The notes under the pieces: model-generated
What the model was told of the DNA's origin: nothing
Seen by the model: the letters and a program-made list of their open reading frames with translations, nothing else
Databases searched by the model: none
Shown: piece by piece, positions 52,301 through 64,000 of the stretch
How the letters are laid out: every line of letters starts with the position of its first letter
How positions within the stretch are numbered: position 1 is the stretch's first letter
DNA from: Burhinus oedicnemus
Taxonomy: Eukaryota; Chordata; Aves; Charadriiformes; Burhinidae
Reading direction: 5' to 3'
Assembly (NCBI GenBank): GCA_008921705.1
Contig: VFFE01009189.1
Location: 1,026,646-1,090,645, forward strand
Length of the DNA: 64,000 nucleotides
Translations under genes and position numbers: made by a program

Positions 52301-53623
52301 CACAATGCTGAGCACTGTCCAGCTCATAACATTACTATGCTCCATCTTGCTACTGGCGCTTAATACTAACTCTGAGAGACTGATTCGGTAATTCCCATTT
52401 ATCAGATCAAGTGTATAACAGATTTGAATTGTATTTATCTGATCATTTAAGGATACCAAATATCATTATATTCACACTGTAAAATCTTTCTGTTATCGTA
52501 CAGAAGGTGTATTTAACACATGGCAATTTCCCCTGCCATCTCAGTCCAAAGGAAGAAAGCTTCCCAATGTCTTTGTTGCTTAATACTCATGCTTATAGGG
52601 AGATGCAGAAAGAGTGGGAGTGCCATTCTACTACAACCTTTTCTTCCTCATGTTCACTCAAGTATGACTCTTTCTAGATTATTGTACTTTTTTCTTCCGA
52701 TGATCCAACCAAATCAAATCAAATCCAATCAAACTGGCGAAAGAGAAATGAATAATGTTCTACCTAGTCATGGGTACATTCTCCTGCTATTTTCTATGTA
52801 TCCATTTAAGATTTATTACATCTACTTAAGATTTCTTATGGGTGAGCTAAAGAAGGTTCTGTAATGTCTTTGTCTGACACCCATATCCAAGTCACAGTAA
52901 TTAGTTTACTCTGCCATATAAGCAATAAAGTCATCACACTTCTGATAAGATTTTATATTGGCCATGTAACATTTTCATCAGTTCTACTCAGCTGCATGAA
53001 CACCCAAGAATTTCCATATTAGTCTGATGCCTTAGCAAAATACACAGGGACTTTGACTAGGTTCATCCCCCCAGTCTTATCTTACATAGACAGGACAGGC
53101 AATTTAAATATGTGCTCCGTTATTCCTCTTTCAAACATAGTCCAAACTTGTTCTTCAGTTAGAAAGTCTTCTATGTTGGTCAAAATTTGGAGACGGTAGA
53201 GGTCTCAAAGATCTTAAGACAAAATAGGCTGTTAGGTAAAGATTGTTCAGCTACTAAGTCTTTTGAATGTCTAAGATCACAGGAAAGAGAGATACTAGAA
53301 TCCAGTTTTCTTTAGTCCCAATGCTCAGAGAAATACTAATTATTAGAAATCATCAGAGACTATACTTTAGTCTCAGGTCATTTTCCAAACTTGCAAAGCA
53401 TTTTGACAAGTTTATGGTATTCTAAGAGAGGTTTTAATATTTCTCAGTTTTTGCACCACATCCACATTTTTTTTTAGTTACTGGAAGATAATTTTCATGA
53501 TGCATTAAGTTCCTTGGCTGGATCTTTTCCTGTCTCCTTCTTTCTGGCTGAGATCATATTCTGCAAAACTTGGCAATCTATATCCCAGTATTAGGCAAAC
53601 TAACACTTTTTTTTCTACCGAAG
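49331..53623. other. AT-rich noncoding stretch
   Basis: No clear gene. A short atagagtcatagaatg at about 49903-49918 looks like the CR1 terminal octamers, but nothing CR1-like follows. A small AAATC run lies at 52708-52734. Confidence 0.5.
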
Positions 53624-53689
53624 TGAACGTTCAGAAGATACTTGATAAACTGGTAGCCTTCCTACAGGAGTTTGCTGAAGAAGAATCTG
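53624..53689 (+). CDS. Candidate protein-coding exon, host gene not identified
   Basis: A 66-bp segment with the marks of a vertebrate internal exon. Upstream are a branch-point-like actaac (53599-53604), a pyrimidine tract of T8 then ctaccg, and an acceptor AG at 53622-53623. Downstream is a donor GTATGT starting at 53690. The open frame through it encodes NVQKILDKLVAFLQEF followed by AEEES, a helix-like peptide with heptad-style hydrophobic spacing. Its length is a multiple of three, with one split codon at each end, so skipping it would keep frame. The base before the acceptor AG is A, which is less favoured. I do not recognise the protein, and I found no second exon in the window. It could equally be a chance combination. 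Confidence 0.35.
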
Positions 53690-54749
53690 GTATGTTAAAG
53701 CATGGTTGTCTGAGCCAATTTTCTATCAACACTTTAATTATTGCAATGACTTCTTATCTTGTGCTGCAATATTTTTCTTCTATGCTTCTGTCTATGGCTA
53801 TGTTGCTCACATAATCCTCATGATGCTAGGTTTATTTTGTGGAACATGTTTTTCCAGGAATTTGTCTGCAGCATCTTCAGAGAAGTAAGAACTGGTCTAC
53901 CCTTTCTGATTTGTGCCATCTGAACAGAAGCTGACTGACACTTTCTGTTTGTCTATTTTTTTTGCGGACTTCCAGTTTGTCTACATTAAAATGAACTCTA
54001 AGGATATTTACAGGCAATTTATTACTTGAAATCCGTACCTCAGTTCTGTCTGTTGGTAAATTATAATTGGTTCTGTGTCAACCTCTTTAAAGAAAAGACT
54101 TTCTATCACACCTTGAGAGTTCCTCACTGAAATGATGAGGCATTCAATCTGACTGTAAATCCACTGACCCATTGCTCATGAAAAGTCTATTACCTTGTAG
54201 TTTTATGCTTGAACAAAGTATTTGTTACTGTGAAGTCACAAAAGTCACCGTCCCCCACTTTTTGTCTTGTCACACTAAAGTGTCTGGGAGCAATTAAAAC
54301 ATTGTGACCAACTAATAAGACCAAAGTATGAACTTCAGTCATTTTTTTTTAAAAAGCAATATGTCTTTCAGAGCATAACCACTCATTCTTCCTTTATGTT
54401 ACTGAGTTTCTCAACTTGCTTGTCTTTATGGCTGCTAATACAGAGGTAATATTTGGAAAATGTCTGTTTTATAGACACTGGACATCAATCTGAGTGTCTT
54501 CAAACTATTTCTGATGTGTTTTCAAGCCTCTGCAGAGGCTTGCATGTGGACATAATTGCACTTCCCTGAGGAAGGCCCCATTGTCAGACCAGTTTTGAGA
54601 CACTTGGAGCCAAGTCATCTTCTCAGTCATATGCCATTCAGATACAAAAACGCTGCTTTTTGCAAGTGCAGTTGTCAGTCTGGTGCATTTATGCTCAGGT
54701 TTCACCATTTTTTTTGGTGATCCTTGCACCAGTGTAACTTAGACAGTGG
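53690..54749. other. Noncoding stretch
   Basis: No recognised repeat or gene. If the exon at 53624 is real, this is intron. Confidence 0.5.
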
Positions 54750-55560
54750 TCAGGAGCGGGTTAGGGAAGAATATGGCAACAGGCAATCTACAGAAGTTCT
54801 TGTCAGGGCACCTGAGGGAACAGGGCAGGGCCTAACGGCCATAGCCTGTCCCACTTCCCCAGACAGGGAGCAGGGCAGACAGGGGTGCTTGGGGCAGTCC
54901 CAGCCCCCGGCATCCACACCTCCCTGCAGAGAGGAACAGCTCAAGGCCAGGGCTTGGCTCGGGGGCCCGTGGCTGGGCAGAGCAGGACTGTGGGAGCTGG
55001 AGACCGACTCTGCTGTGGCATTACTAGGGCAGGGCCTGATGGCCCTCGGGGGCAGCAATGGGGTCCTGGGCTGCAGGCAAGTTTGGGGCAGGCCTTGGGG
55101 ACAGGGCTGGTAAGGCCACTGGTGCCCTCCAGACACTGACAGCTCTCTGCTTGGTAGGACTTTTGGCAGTCAGTGAGTTGGGGACACCTGAGCTGGACAC
55201 TGCATCTAGTTCACTGGCTTTAATAGTCACAAATGGGCCCATTCACCACACATCTAATCCATCTTTCAACCAGAGCCTGAGAGCATTTTTAGCTCTTTAG
55301 TGCCTTCTGGCAGTAGTTTCTACCTCATTTTCAGCATATGTTACTGTTCAAGGATGTGTTCAAGGATGATCATCTGTGCCATGTGTCATCCAGCCCCGGG
55401 CTGAATTTGGGGGTCCCCCCGTGCACAGGCTGCCTGCTGGCACTGCGGAGCTCTGCCTGCACCCAGTGCCCTGGTGAAGACACGTGCTCCTCGTGCCGCG
55501 CCAGCTGGCTCAGCAGAGCACGAGGGAGAGCTTGTTTATCAGAGGTGACTGGTTTTAACT
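54750..55560. other. GC-rich island of unknown nature
   Basis: The richest GC stretch of the window outside known repeats, in two lobes (about 54770-55140 and 55390-55530). Stop codons are scarce, so four or more overlapping frames of 70-130 codons are open on both strands. None has a recognisable domain; the best Cys-rich one (55338-55577) shows CxxC pairs but no known fold. Near-duplicate phrases gggcagggcctaacggcc (54823) and gggcagggcctgatggcc (55028) suggest internal duplication. It could be a decayed repeat, a minisatellite or a regulatory island. Confidence 0.4.
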
Positions 55561-57515
55561 TAAGCCTTGGGTGTTGATCCCCAATTATGTCCTGCTCTTA
55601 ACAGCCCTTTCTGGAGGCATCAGAAAGAAGATGAATTAACTAAAAGTTGTTTCAAGCATTTTGAAAGTCACTTAATCTCTTCAACAAAGTAGTGACCTGC
55701 ATTTTGAAAGCTCCTGAACTTCACACTTATTAATCTTACAGCCACTGGAAAGTGACTCTTATAAAATGAGAAATAATGCGTCACAGTACCTTTCTGCTGC
55801 TAACTTTGATAGTATGTTGCCTAACTATATTCTAACTATATTCTGTAATTGTAGGTGTAATTATGTTTTGCTGTTCCTATTTCCTGCTCTTTACAGCCAG
55901 AGCTTTTTTCCAGTGGTAACCTTTGAATAATGAATGCCAATAATATCTGTGAAAGAAACCTAGCCTACATAGTACAGCCCAGGTTAGGTTTGTTTCCATT
56001 TATATACACTTATAATGATTCATATTATTTCAGATTTAAGTGGGTGCAAAAAAGAATCCATGGGAAACATATGTGAAAAAAGTTTTTTCTTTACTTTCTT
56101 AATTGTTGAATGAAATTTCAAGCTTTGTTTATGAAGTCTCCTAAATGCATAATCTGTTCTCCTTTCTTGAAGGCTGGAAGATATTTAAAGTTTAATGACA
56201 TAATAAAACATTTGATAGAATACTTCTGTCTGTTAAATGTATTATCTTTCGTTATAATAAAATTCAATAGAACAGAGCAAAATCTTTCTTTCAGACATTT
56301 TACACTTACGGAAAATGATTGTTATATTCTTAATATTGGTGATTAGTGATGTAGCCTGTGATTTAATGAGAACAGAGCTATCAGTGAGGTTTAATGATGT
56401 TGTGAGATGACTGAACCACAGCTATTTTTTAAAGACATGTTCACAAAACTATGATTTCTATCATACTGTGTAAAAGTGGAAAACAAAGTCTATGGAACAA
56501 ATCAATAAAAAGAGATGAAAATAAAATATAATATATACAGCCCTCTAACATTTATGAAGAGTTAAATTGTGGCTTAATAAAAACTTTGCTATGCAATTCA
56601 AGGGGTCATACTCTCCCCTGTTAAGACTAAATCAAGGATCACAAAAATGCCAGTTTAGCCTGTCACTTAATAGGAGACTTCTATCACTGTGATTTCCAGC
56701 CACACCAAGGTATCATTACACCTCTGAATGGAAAATTACCTAAACACATGTGGGCTATGTAGGATTAAGGGGTTTAGAAAGCATGGGCAGAACAGGTTTT
56801 GGCCGGAAAGCCTGAGCCAGATGTGAACAGTAGATCATGATGTTGAAGCCGTGATGGATCATCCCTAGGATGTGGACTGGAGGAAAAGCAATTGCTGTAC
56901 TTTAAGAAAGGAAAGTCATGTAAGGAATAGTGGATTCCATCTGCTTTTTCCCTCAGTGAACTATTTTTTCTCTTCCCTGTGGAGTAGAAGCTGGTAAAAT
57001 CTTTTACTCTGCTGGAAAGCAAGGGGAAGAACTGCAACGTAGGAGAAAGTAAAAGCAGGAGACACATTGAGATGTCCCTTCCTCCTTCAGGTGACTGGTG
57101 TCAACTGCATTGCACCTGCGTTCCCTTGGATTGATCTGTTTCCTTGATACCTACCTCTGCCAGAAAATAATTTGGAAATTTCTGATACATAGAGAAGAAC
57201 TTAAAAAAATTCCCATTGAAAGCTACAATCTCCCTACAGTTATAGCAGGTGTCTGAAAAGTGTCTGAAGAGTGTTCAAACCCATATGTCTTACTACACAA
57301 GAAAAACCTAATCATTAAGATATTTTATATTCTTGAGGAACAAAGTGCGGGGAAGGTTCTTAGTCACTTTCAGTGAAACTATTGTTTAACTTGGAGCAAT
57401 TTAGAGTCTGTAATGAGTGGAAAGAGAGAAAATGCAACCACAAGTGTAAAATGTGTGGATTAGAGAACTCATCTAGAAAACAGAGGGAAGCCTAGATAAC
57501 GGTCCATTTTCCATT
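55561..57515. other. AT-rich noncoding stretch
   Basis: No gene recognised. A perfect 11-12-bp duplication (ctaactatatt twice) lies at 55821-55843. Confidence 0.55.
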
Positions 57516-57668
57516 TGTCATGGTTTAGACTGGACTGGCCACTGAGGCGAAATGACATCCAAGGAGAGGGGGGAGAAAGAAGACTTATTTCAGTAGTTAG
57601 AAGAAGCTTAGCTAAAAAGTAAAATTACTGAACAGAAAATTGATTCTGGTTTACCTCAAACCAGGACA
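57516..57668. mobile_element. 153-bp TG...CA element with 5-bp target duplication
   Basis: The left end reads tgtcatggttt and the right end aaaccaggaca, an 11-bp inverted pair with two mismatches. The pentamer ccatt stands immediately on both sides (57511-57515 and 57669-57673). TG...CA termini, a 5-bp duplication and the tgtcatggttt start are features of bird endogenous retrovirus LTRs. At 153 bp it is too short for a normal LTR, so it is probably an internally deleted solo LTR or a small non-autonomous derivative. There is no coding sequence. Confidence 0.7.
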
Positions 57669-58559
57669 CCATTGAATACTTACTATAAAATTAAAATAAT
57701 AGAGCAAAGGCAGAATTCCAGTCTTTCGTCCTCCTCAGATGTGTCCCAAACACTAAATTACAGTTACATTTGTGCTTATTTTCTCTTGGGTCTTCTGAAT
57801 ATTTAGATATTTCATGCAAAGTAGAAAGATTTCCAGTAGCAGAAACAGAATGTATTTATTTTCACCCTATCCTGACATACTCAACAGTCCAGTGACAAAA
57901 AGGTCTGGATAAAAAAAACCTTTCAAGCAAAGAAGCCACCTGAATTTAAGATGTCCTTAACCTCAGTAGTGCCCTAGATACAGAGCTACTGGCAGATGGG
58001 CATGTTTGCAGACATATTTTGGACAGAGCTGGAGCTCTTAGACTTGCTCTGAGAGCACCAAGCAGATGAGACCCTGCAGGCAAGGATATGATGATTCTGG
58101 AGAGACAGGCCTTTACCTTCTTCCAGGGTCAGATGGCATTTTAACAAAGCAAGAGTGGTTAGGAGAATTACGATTATTTATCCAGGTGAGATCCAGGCTG
58201 CTTGCATTCTGCTCAGTTTGGGACTTTGTCTGAAGTTTAGGTAAGAGTGCATCAATTTTCTAACAATCCTAAGATGTTATTTTAGGTACCTAAATGGATT
58301 AAATTCAATGGCTTCATTCTAGAGTATTTTATAGTCCATCACAGTGATTGCATGTAGGTGTTAGCTCTAGGTGATTGCATAGCCATGACATTCAGTTCAT
58401 TTTCAGAAAGCTTTCTTTGAGGGGGAAAAAATATTAAAAATAAATTCCAGGAAATTGAGTAATGAACATCAGATGTTCCCCTTCCTGTTTGAACCAGTAA
58501 TTCCTAGGCCACTGAATCAGGCTCCATTTTCTGCCAGACCACCATATCCTCCAATCTGG
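57669..58559. other. Noncoding stretch
   Basis: No gene or repeat recognised. Confidence 0.5.
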
Positions 58560-58919
58560 ATGCTAATGTGCTGCTTTTAGCTATAATCTATCACCTTACT
58601 GCTTTGGGAATTGACTCCTTGGACGCTATCCAGAAATTCCAGATAATGGCCACTATAGGTACAATACGGAGGTGGTCTGCTGCCTGTTTGCTTTATGTCC
58701 AATGCACAACATGTCACATCTGTGAGGTCTCGACCTGCCAGAGTTGGTGGTTCCAGTTCTGGCCCTATCATTCTTGTATTTTGTATTGCACAGTGGACTG
58801 GCTTCAACAGGAGGGGTAAAATATGCATCCTTCCCTAGAACACAATGTAGACTGGTTGTTCGTGCACTCTTCTGGGAAGTAAGAGGGAGCTGCAGTCCAC
58901 TCAGGAATGAAGACATCAG
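58560..58919. other. Unidentified block of balanced composition next to CR1
   Basis: About 360 bp with higher GC than the surroundings, open on both strands for 68-87 codons. It abuts the CR1 at 58920 exactly where that element's 3' tail begins. It may be an unrecognised old repeat or a fragment of a retrocopied gene. One frame contains LGIDSLDAIQ, which resembles a carrier-protein motif, but nothing around it supports such a domain. Confidence 0.3.
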
Positions 58920-59275
58920 TCATAGAGTCATAGAATCATCAAATGGTTAGAGTTGGAAGGAACCTTAAAGATCACCTAGTTCCAACCCCCCTGCCATGGG
59001 CAGGGACACCTCCCACTAGACCAGGTTGCTCAAAGCCCCATCCAGCCTGGCCTTGAACACTTCCTGGGATGGGGCAGCCACAACTTCTCTGGACAGCCTG
59101 TTCCAGTGTCTCACCACCCTCACAGTAAAGAATTTCTTCTGGTATCTAGTCTAAGCCTACCCTTTTTCAGTTTAAAACTGCTACCCCTCTCCCTTTCTCT
59201 ACACTCTGTGATAAAGAATCCCTCCCCATCTTTCCTCCTAGGGCCCCTCTAATTATTGGGTAGTTCTGTAAGAGC
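58920..59275 (-). mobile_element. CR1 LINE 3' end
   Basis: A well preserved CR1 3'-UTR in reverse: catagagtcatagaatcatc (terminal octamers), gagttggaaggaaccttaaa, gatcacctagttccaacccc, ctgccatgggcagggacacc, accaggttgctcaaagcccc, cctggccttgaacacttcc and cagcctgttccagtgtctca. It fades out near 59275. Its good preservation makes it one of the youngest CR1 copies here. Confidence 0.95.
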
Positions 59276-59604
59276 ATATCCCAGATATGGGTGGCAGTGG
59301 CATGACTTCTGAGTTAGCCCCTCAAAAGCAGTAGACCAGACTTCCACTAGATTCTAATAAGAATAAGGCAGAAACTAAGAACGTAACTCCTCAGAAAGGC
59401 AAATCTTGTCTTCCTAGAAACAAAATCATAGGCAATCACGGAGCTGTCAGATCAAAGAGGGAAGCCCCCCAATGAGTTGAACAGGCAGAATTAGATGAAT
59501 GATAGATAGAATTGAGGGGAAAGTTTTTATTTCACTCTGTCAGTCATAAATCACTTGTCAGCTGAAGCTCATATGTATGAGAAGACAGCTCACTACCTGC
59601 AGTG
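59276..59604. other. Noncoding stretch
   Basis: No gene or repeat recognised. Confidence 0.5.
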
Positions 59605-59730
59605 TTAACTGGGAGCAAGGGAGACATGAGTTCCAGTTCACTCGCTAGCTCCTGTACTGTACTGGATTCAAAGCTGGTTAATCAGTACCACATTCACTCA
59701 GTGCTTTCCCTATCCAGCAGAATGCTAGAA
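59605..59730 (+). repeat. Possible MIR-like SINE remnant
   Basis: Weak likeness to the MIR order of landmarks: gggagacatgagttccagtt, then cactcgctagctcctgt, then cactcagtgctttccctatc. The degree of decay makes this uncertain. Confidence 0.3.
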
Positions 59731-62700
59731 CCCCTATACTAAAGATAATGTGAAAAGTGTTTTCCCTTCATCCTGATTGCTTCTCTTCCTTATCCCCAAA
59801 TATCTTAGAGTTTCCTATAGAGCATCTGCTGTGAGGGTTAGAAATTGTCAGAAGATCATAAGGGAGAACAGACAATTGAACCTCATAGCCTGGATCCCAG
59901 ACAGAAATGGATATTAATTAGCAAAACAACAAGGTGTTAGCTCTGCCTACATGGGTCCCAGTTCAATGCTTATGGATTGAGAATGCCAGAGGGATCAAGT
60001 TCCTCTAGCTATATAAGAAGAGAAATGCCTTTTGTTGTTGCTGTTGCTTTCGTAGAGGTTTTAACTGAGCTATGACAGTCAGCCATTTTTAGGATAAGAC
60101 ACTTCCAGCATGCTGTGAAAGATAATCATGTTAAAAAGTGCAGTGTTCATAAAAGTCTGATGGTCCCAGGATTAGGCAGCAACTCAATGGCTGCTTGAGG
60201 AATCTTGATTTTGGATTCAGGTATGAAAATTTTGAAATCCAACTTAGGACACCTAAGCTCCATTTTGCATGCGAGCCTGTGTAGCTGGGATGAAAATGCT
60301 CTATTAAGATAGAAATTTGGGGATGCAGTGAGGGGTGTTGTTTATGCAGTCACTGTTGGAAATATTATTTCATTCCCCTAATATGACTTTGGTCAAATCA
60401 TTCTACTCCAAATATGTGTCTCACAAGAAGCAAAAAAGAACAGGATCACTGTAACAGTCAAGCTCCCACACAAAATCAGTCCAGGAGACCGCAACATTTT
60501 GTATCAGTTTATTAGAAAGAACTAGTGAGATGGCAGGACCTGAATGAGTCTTAGGGTGGAGATAATGAATCAGCTTTGGAGTGAGAGAAGCTGGAGAACT
60601 GAACAACAAATCCAAAATGCGGGATCTAATACAATAGGTTTGGTATCTGGGAACATTTATTTTGAAAGATTGCACGCTCAGGTAAAGCAGATAAACCCCA
60701 AGGAACAGAAATGAAATTGAGCAAACTAATAGAGGTCTGATTGTTTCCCCATCTGAATAAAGCAGAAAAGCCAAGATTGAATATTTTGAGAATCGCCAGT
60801 TCTACAGGCAGAATAAAATTTGCAGAGATATCAGAAAGACAAACCAGTGAGTTTTCTGAGCAAATGGGCTTTTTTTAATCACTGTGCAGTTCCAAAAGGA
60901 AAGCAAGCAATTTTCAGAGACTAACAAACACATGTGAAGAATGAAGCTGCGATGCTGAAGAGAGATCTATAATTTCTCTTTCAGTGTTACCTCTCCAAAG
61001 CTGGAGAGAACTTTTTGTTGTATGGACTATTCTCAGACAAACAGTAATTAGAAGTTGTGTATCTGAATAGGGAGAGGGAGGTATTTCATTTGAAAAGATC
61101 TGTGAATGATTGCCTTATCTCCTTCATTATCAGAATGTGTTAGAATTTAGCTGCATATTTCAGATGGCTCTAGTGTTGCACTGCATAGTAAGTACATGGG
61201 AATATAGACTTAAAACACTAAGATTTAACTACTATACTGTGGGGAATGGTAGTAGTTTAAATTCCAGTGGTAACCAGAGGACACTCCAACAGATGCTTAG
61301 TGTCTGTAATTAGTGTGGTAAGCAGACTCTAAGCAAGAGTCTTTAAAGTTTAAGTCTCACAATGGAAATATAAAGACTTAATATGAGGCAGAAAAAAATG
61401 TATTAAAGGGAAGATCTTAGCTGACAATTTTTTTGTCAGTAATTGTTATTGCATCCTGGTTTCCAGTGTTCACAATGGGATTTTTGGTATTATAGTTTTA
61501 CCTGAGGCAGATCTATATTCTTCAGTCAAGCCATGATTTCCTGCGGTATGGTTGTGTATAGTGTGCTCTTGACAAAGAAGCATCTTGTGGTGCCTTCAAA
61601 CGTATGTTACAATTCTTTTCATGTGCTTCAGAACTTTTGTATAGTACACCTCAGAAGGGACAGTGCCCATTGTTCTATCTGAATGTAGTCTTAAGAACAC
61701 CAAAAACACTTTCACAGGTGCCTCTAATAGTAGCCTTAGCCGCATCATTAAATAGCTATTGTTGATTATGATGAATTTAGTACTGCTGTCCAACTCTATG
61801 GAATCTGAAAACCCTCCACATACAGGAGACACCATACAGGACTCAAATTGTTTTTCTCTAATTTTTTTTATTCTTTAGGGAAAAAATCTGATAGGTTTTC
61901 AGTTCCCCTCTTTAGTTGACTGGTAAAGGCATATTGTCAGTGTCGTTCCTCATGTGTTCCTCCTACCACATTCCCTGACTCTGCTAGGCTCCATCCTCCT
62001 GCCAGTGTCCTTGCTATCTTCCTGTTGGGTATCATTTGAAATACTGGACTTTTTATTTTTTTTTTAACAGAGTATTCAAGATTATTTTATGAACCATGGT
62101 ATGCAGATCTGCAGTAGAAGACAGCTGCTTGGTCATAAGTCCTGTTGTTCAGTCATCTATGGTTCAAAAGGACTTGACTTAATTAGATACTATTAGTTCA
62201 GTACTTTATAAGGATGGAGACATTATATTCATTTAACCTGCTCTGCAAAAATCTAGTTTCTATTTACCACTTTTTAACCTTCAGTTTCAAACAGCTTGCC
62301 ACAGATTTTGACCACATTGCAGAGCTTTCATTTATGAAGTCCATTGCAGCAGATTCTATTTTTTCTTCTGCTGTTTTAGCAGTATCATTTGAAAGACCTT
62401 ACACATGGCTTGAGCCCAGTGTGGAAGACATCACATTTTCATAACAAAAAAGTTTTGATCTATCTAAGTGTTTCAATTTAAATAGATCTTAGAGTGAAGA
62501 GCAGCAAAAATACATAAAATAAATAAAAGGTTTATACAAGAAAGGGATGAAGAGGAGAATGAAAGTCTGCTGAGTCAAGATCCAGTATTTCACTTTCTGT
62601 CATTCTGCCTTCACAGATCTTCATCATTGCTGTGTGGCTTTGCTGCCCTTTCTGGAGTCTATCCGCAGAACCCTCCACCATCTGCCACTAACCTTCCTTC

Positions 62701-64000
62701 CCCGAGGGCCAGATTCTCAGCTGATGCAAACAAGTGCAACCCCAATGATTCCTTTACATGCGACCTGATTTTGATTCAGACTTTGCCTCAGGGCTACTTT
62801 GTCTACTGTCATCACTCCTGTTGTCAGACCTGACACAGGCTGAGTCTCTCCCAGAGGCTTGGCAAGGAGTGACCTTGGCATCCTTGCAGAGTTCCATTAA
62901 CTTCAAACCAGGTCACCCTGTAGGACCTGGTTGTAGTTCTGGGACTTAAGCTGAAAGCTCTCCAAGAAAAATATTTAATCTCTTTATGTTCCGAAACTCC
63001 ATCTACAGGAACTTCAAGGTGAAATAGAGGTTACAGTCACATAGCAGTGCTCATTGCTTGATTGGTTTACATTTCTGTAATGTTACCCTTTTTGATGGCT
63101 ACCACTTCCAGAAAATATATATTATCCTAATCTTTGAGGAATATTTAAGACAGTGGCTGCAGAATTTCAGCTCAATCTTCAAATGTATTCTTATCTTTCA
63201 AGCAGTGTGTTTTCTCAGCAGAAATTCACCTTTTGATAACAGTTTGTCATAAACTAATGGACTGACGGTTACATCTGTTTTTAGGTTTTCCTGTGAAATT
63301 TGCATTAATGGATGCACCTGCTAATATCTGATGTTTTGACATTGTTTTGCAAATACTATTCTCTATAAATAGCATTTTCAAATGTCTGTAAAGAGGAACT
63401 AAAATCTTTAAGATTTCTAAAATTCTCTCTGTTTTCTCGCTCTTTTATCCCCTTCCTCTGCCCTTAGGCTTATCCTTCCCCACCCCATCCTCTTTTAAAT
63501 TCTCCAGGCTGTAGTGGGAAAAAAAATCCTCTTCCATAGGTCTCCTATTTGTAGGTGTCTGACTCAGATTATGAAGGTCTTCCCTTCCCCCTAGAGGGGG
63601 GAAAAATGATACAACAGATGGTTCTCTCTCTTTTTTGACTACTTATTTGGTGAGATCTGCATTTTCTTTTTGGAACTCCTTTCTGATGAGTTAGAAAAAA
63701 AAGCCTTAACTCTGCAGTATGTTTTACTTTCTGAAGTGGGTTTTCTCTGACAACCCCAGCTGTAGCACTCGTACCACTTTTTTTCTTACTCAGTTTTTAA
63801 AAGAGATAGTTCTTTTTTGTGAAGTCAGCTTGGCAGCAGTGCTTAATCACTTTTTCTTCATTTGCTGGCCATTTCTTATTACCTGTCTCTTACTACAGTA
63901 TGATGAAGGCACACACAGAACCCTTCTTTAGTCAGCAGACAGCAGAACTAACAAAAATACATCAGTAGGCTGGAAAAATTCTAATACTAGCTTTCCTTAA
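59731..64000. other. AT-rich noncoding stretch to the window end
   Basis: No gene recognised. The 117-codon minus frame at 60421-60774 has hydrophobic stretches but no known family. A block at about 62600-62950 is richer in GC and carries ccagattctcagctgatg, reminiscent of phrases in very old amniote repeats. Poly(T) runs occur near 62060 and 61860. Confidence 0.5.

Noticed and set aside
54724..55139. Overlapping frames of up to 129 codons on both strands
   Set aside because: Mirror-image openness on both strands is what low stop density in GC-rich DNA produces. No domain is visible.
58577..58830. LGIDSLDAIQ peptide resembling a carrier-protein (phosphopantetheine) motif
   Set aside because: The match is a single short motif. 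The surrounding residues do not continue a carrier domain and the opposite strand is equally open.

Overview
The window looks like vertebrate nuclear DNA, most likely from a bird. The strongest clue is the interspersed repeats. Several copies of the CR1 LINE are present, with the CR1 3' terminus (ATTCTGTG or ATTCTATG octamers) and the 3'-UTR phrases typical of avian CR1. There are also long terminal repeats of endogenous retroviruses of types common in bird genomes, plus much older CR1/L3-like and possible MIR-like fossils. The rest is AT-rich, and open reading frames are short (none above 212 codons). There is no sign of operons, ribosome binding sites or prokaryotic genes. I cannot name the species from the sequence.

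Layout. Positions 1-2567 hold no recognisable gene or repeat. Positions 2568-6405 are a nested repeat cluster: an old minus-strand CR1 is split by a degenerate minus-strand LTR (3965-4622) and by a plus-strand CR1 (about 4685-5704). From 6406 to 27649 lies a long AT-rich stretch with no clear repeat or gene. CR1-like elements follow at 27650-28018 (plus) and 28945-29390 (minus, ancient). Positions 34625-38620 hold five separate CR1-derived pieces in 4 kb and a 172-bp CCTAT microsatellite growing from a CR1 tail. An LTR fragment lies at 39136-39242 and a near-complete solo LTR at 42024-43144, which is the same family and orientation as the one at 3965. Further pieces are an ancient minus-strand CR1 fragment (45430-45660), a CR1 3' end (47278-47337), possible MIR-like remnants (48930-49330 and 59605-59730), a GC-rich island (54750-55560), a 153-bp TG...CA element with a perfect 5-bp target duplication (57516-57668) and a minus-strand CR1 tail (58920-59275).

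Genes. I found no gene that I can name. The best candidate for host coding sequence is a 66-bp exon-like segment at 53624-53689 on the plus strand, with a branch point, pyrimidine tract, acceptor and GTATGT donor. If real, much of the window would be intron of a large unnamed gene; if not, the window is intergenic. The longer open frames elsewhere are either degenerate CR1 reverse transcriptase, low-stop-density GC-rich sequence, the microsatellite read as protein, or chance.

I see no evidence for a new biological system. The interesting content is the repeat archaeology, the possible exon, and a few unexplained compositional islands.
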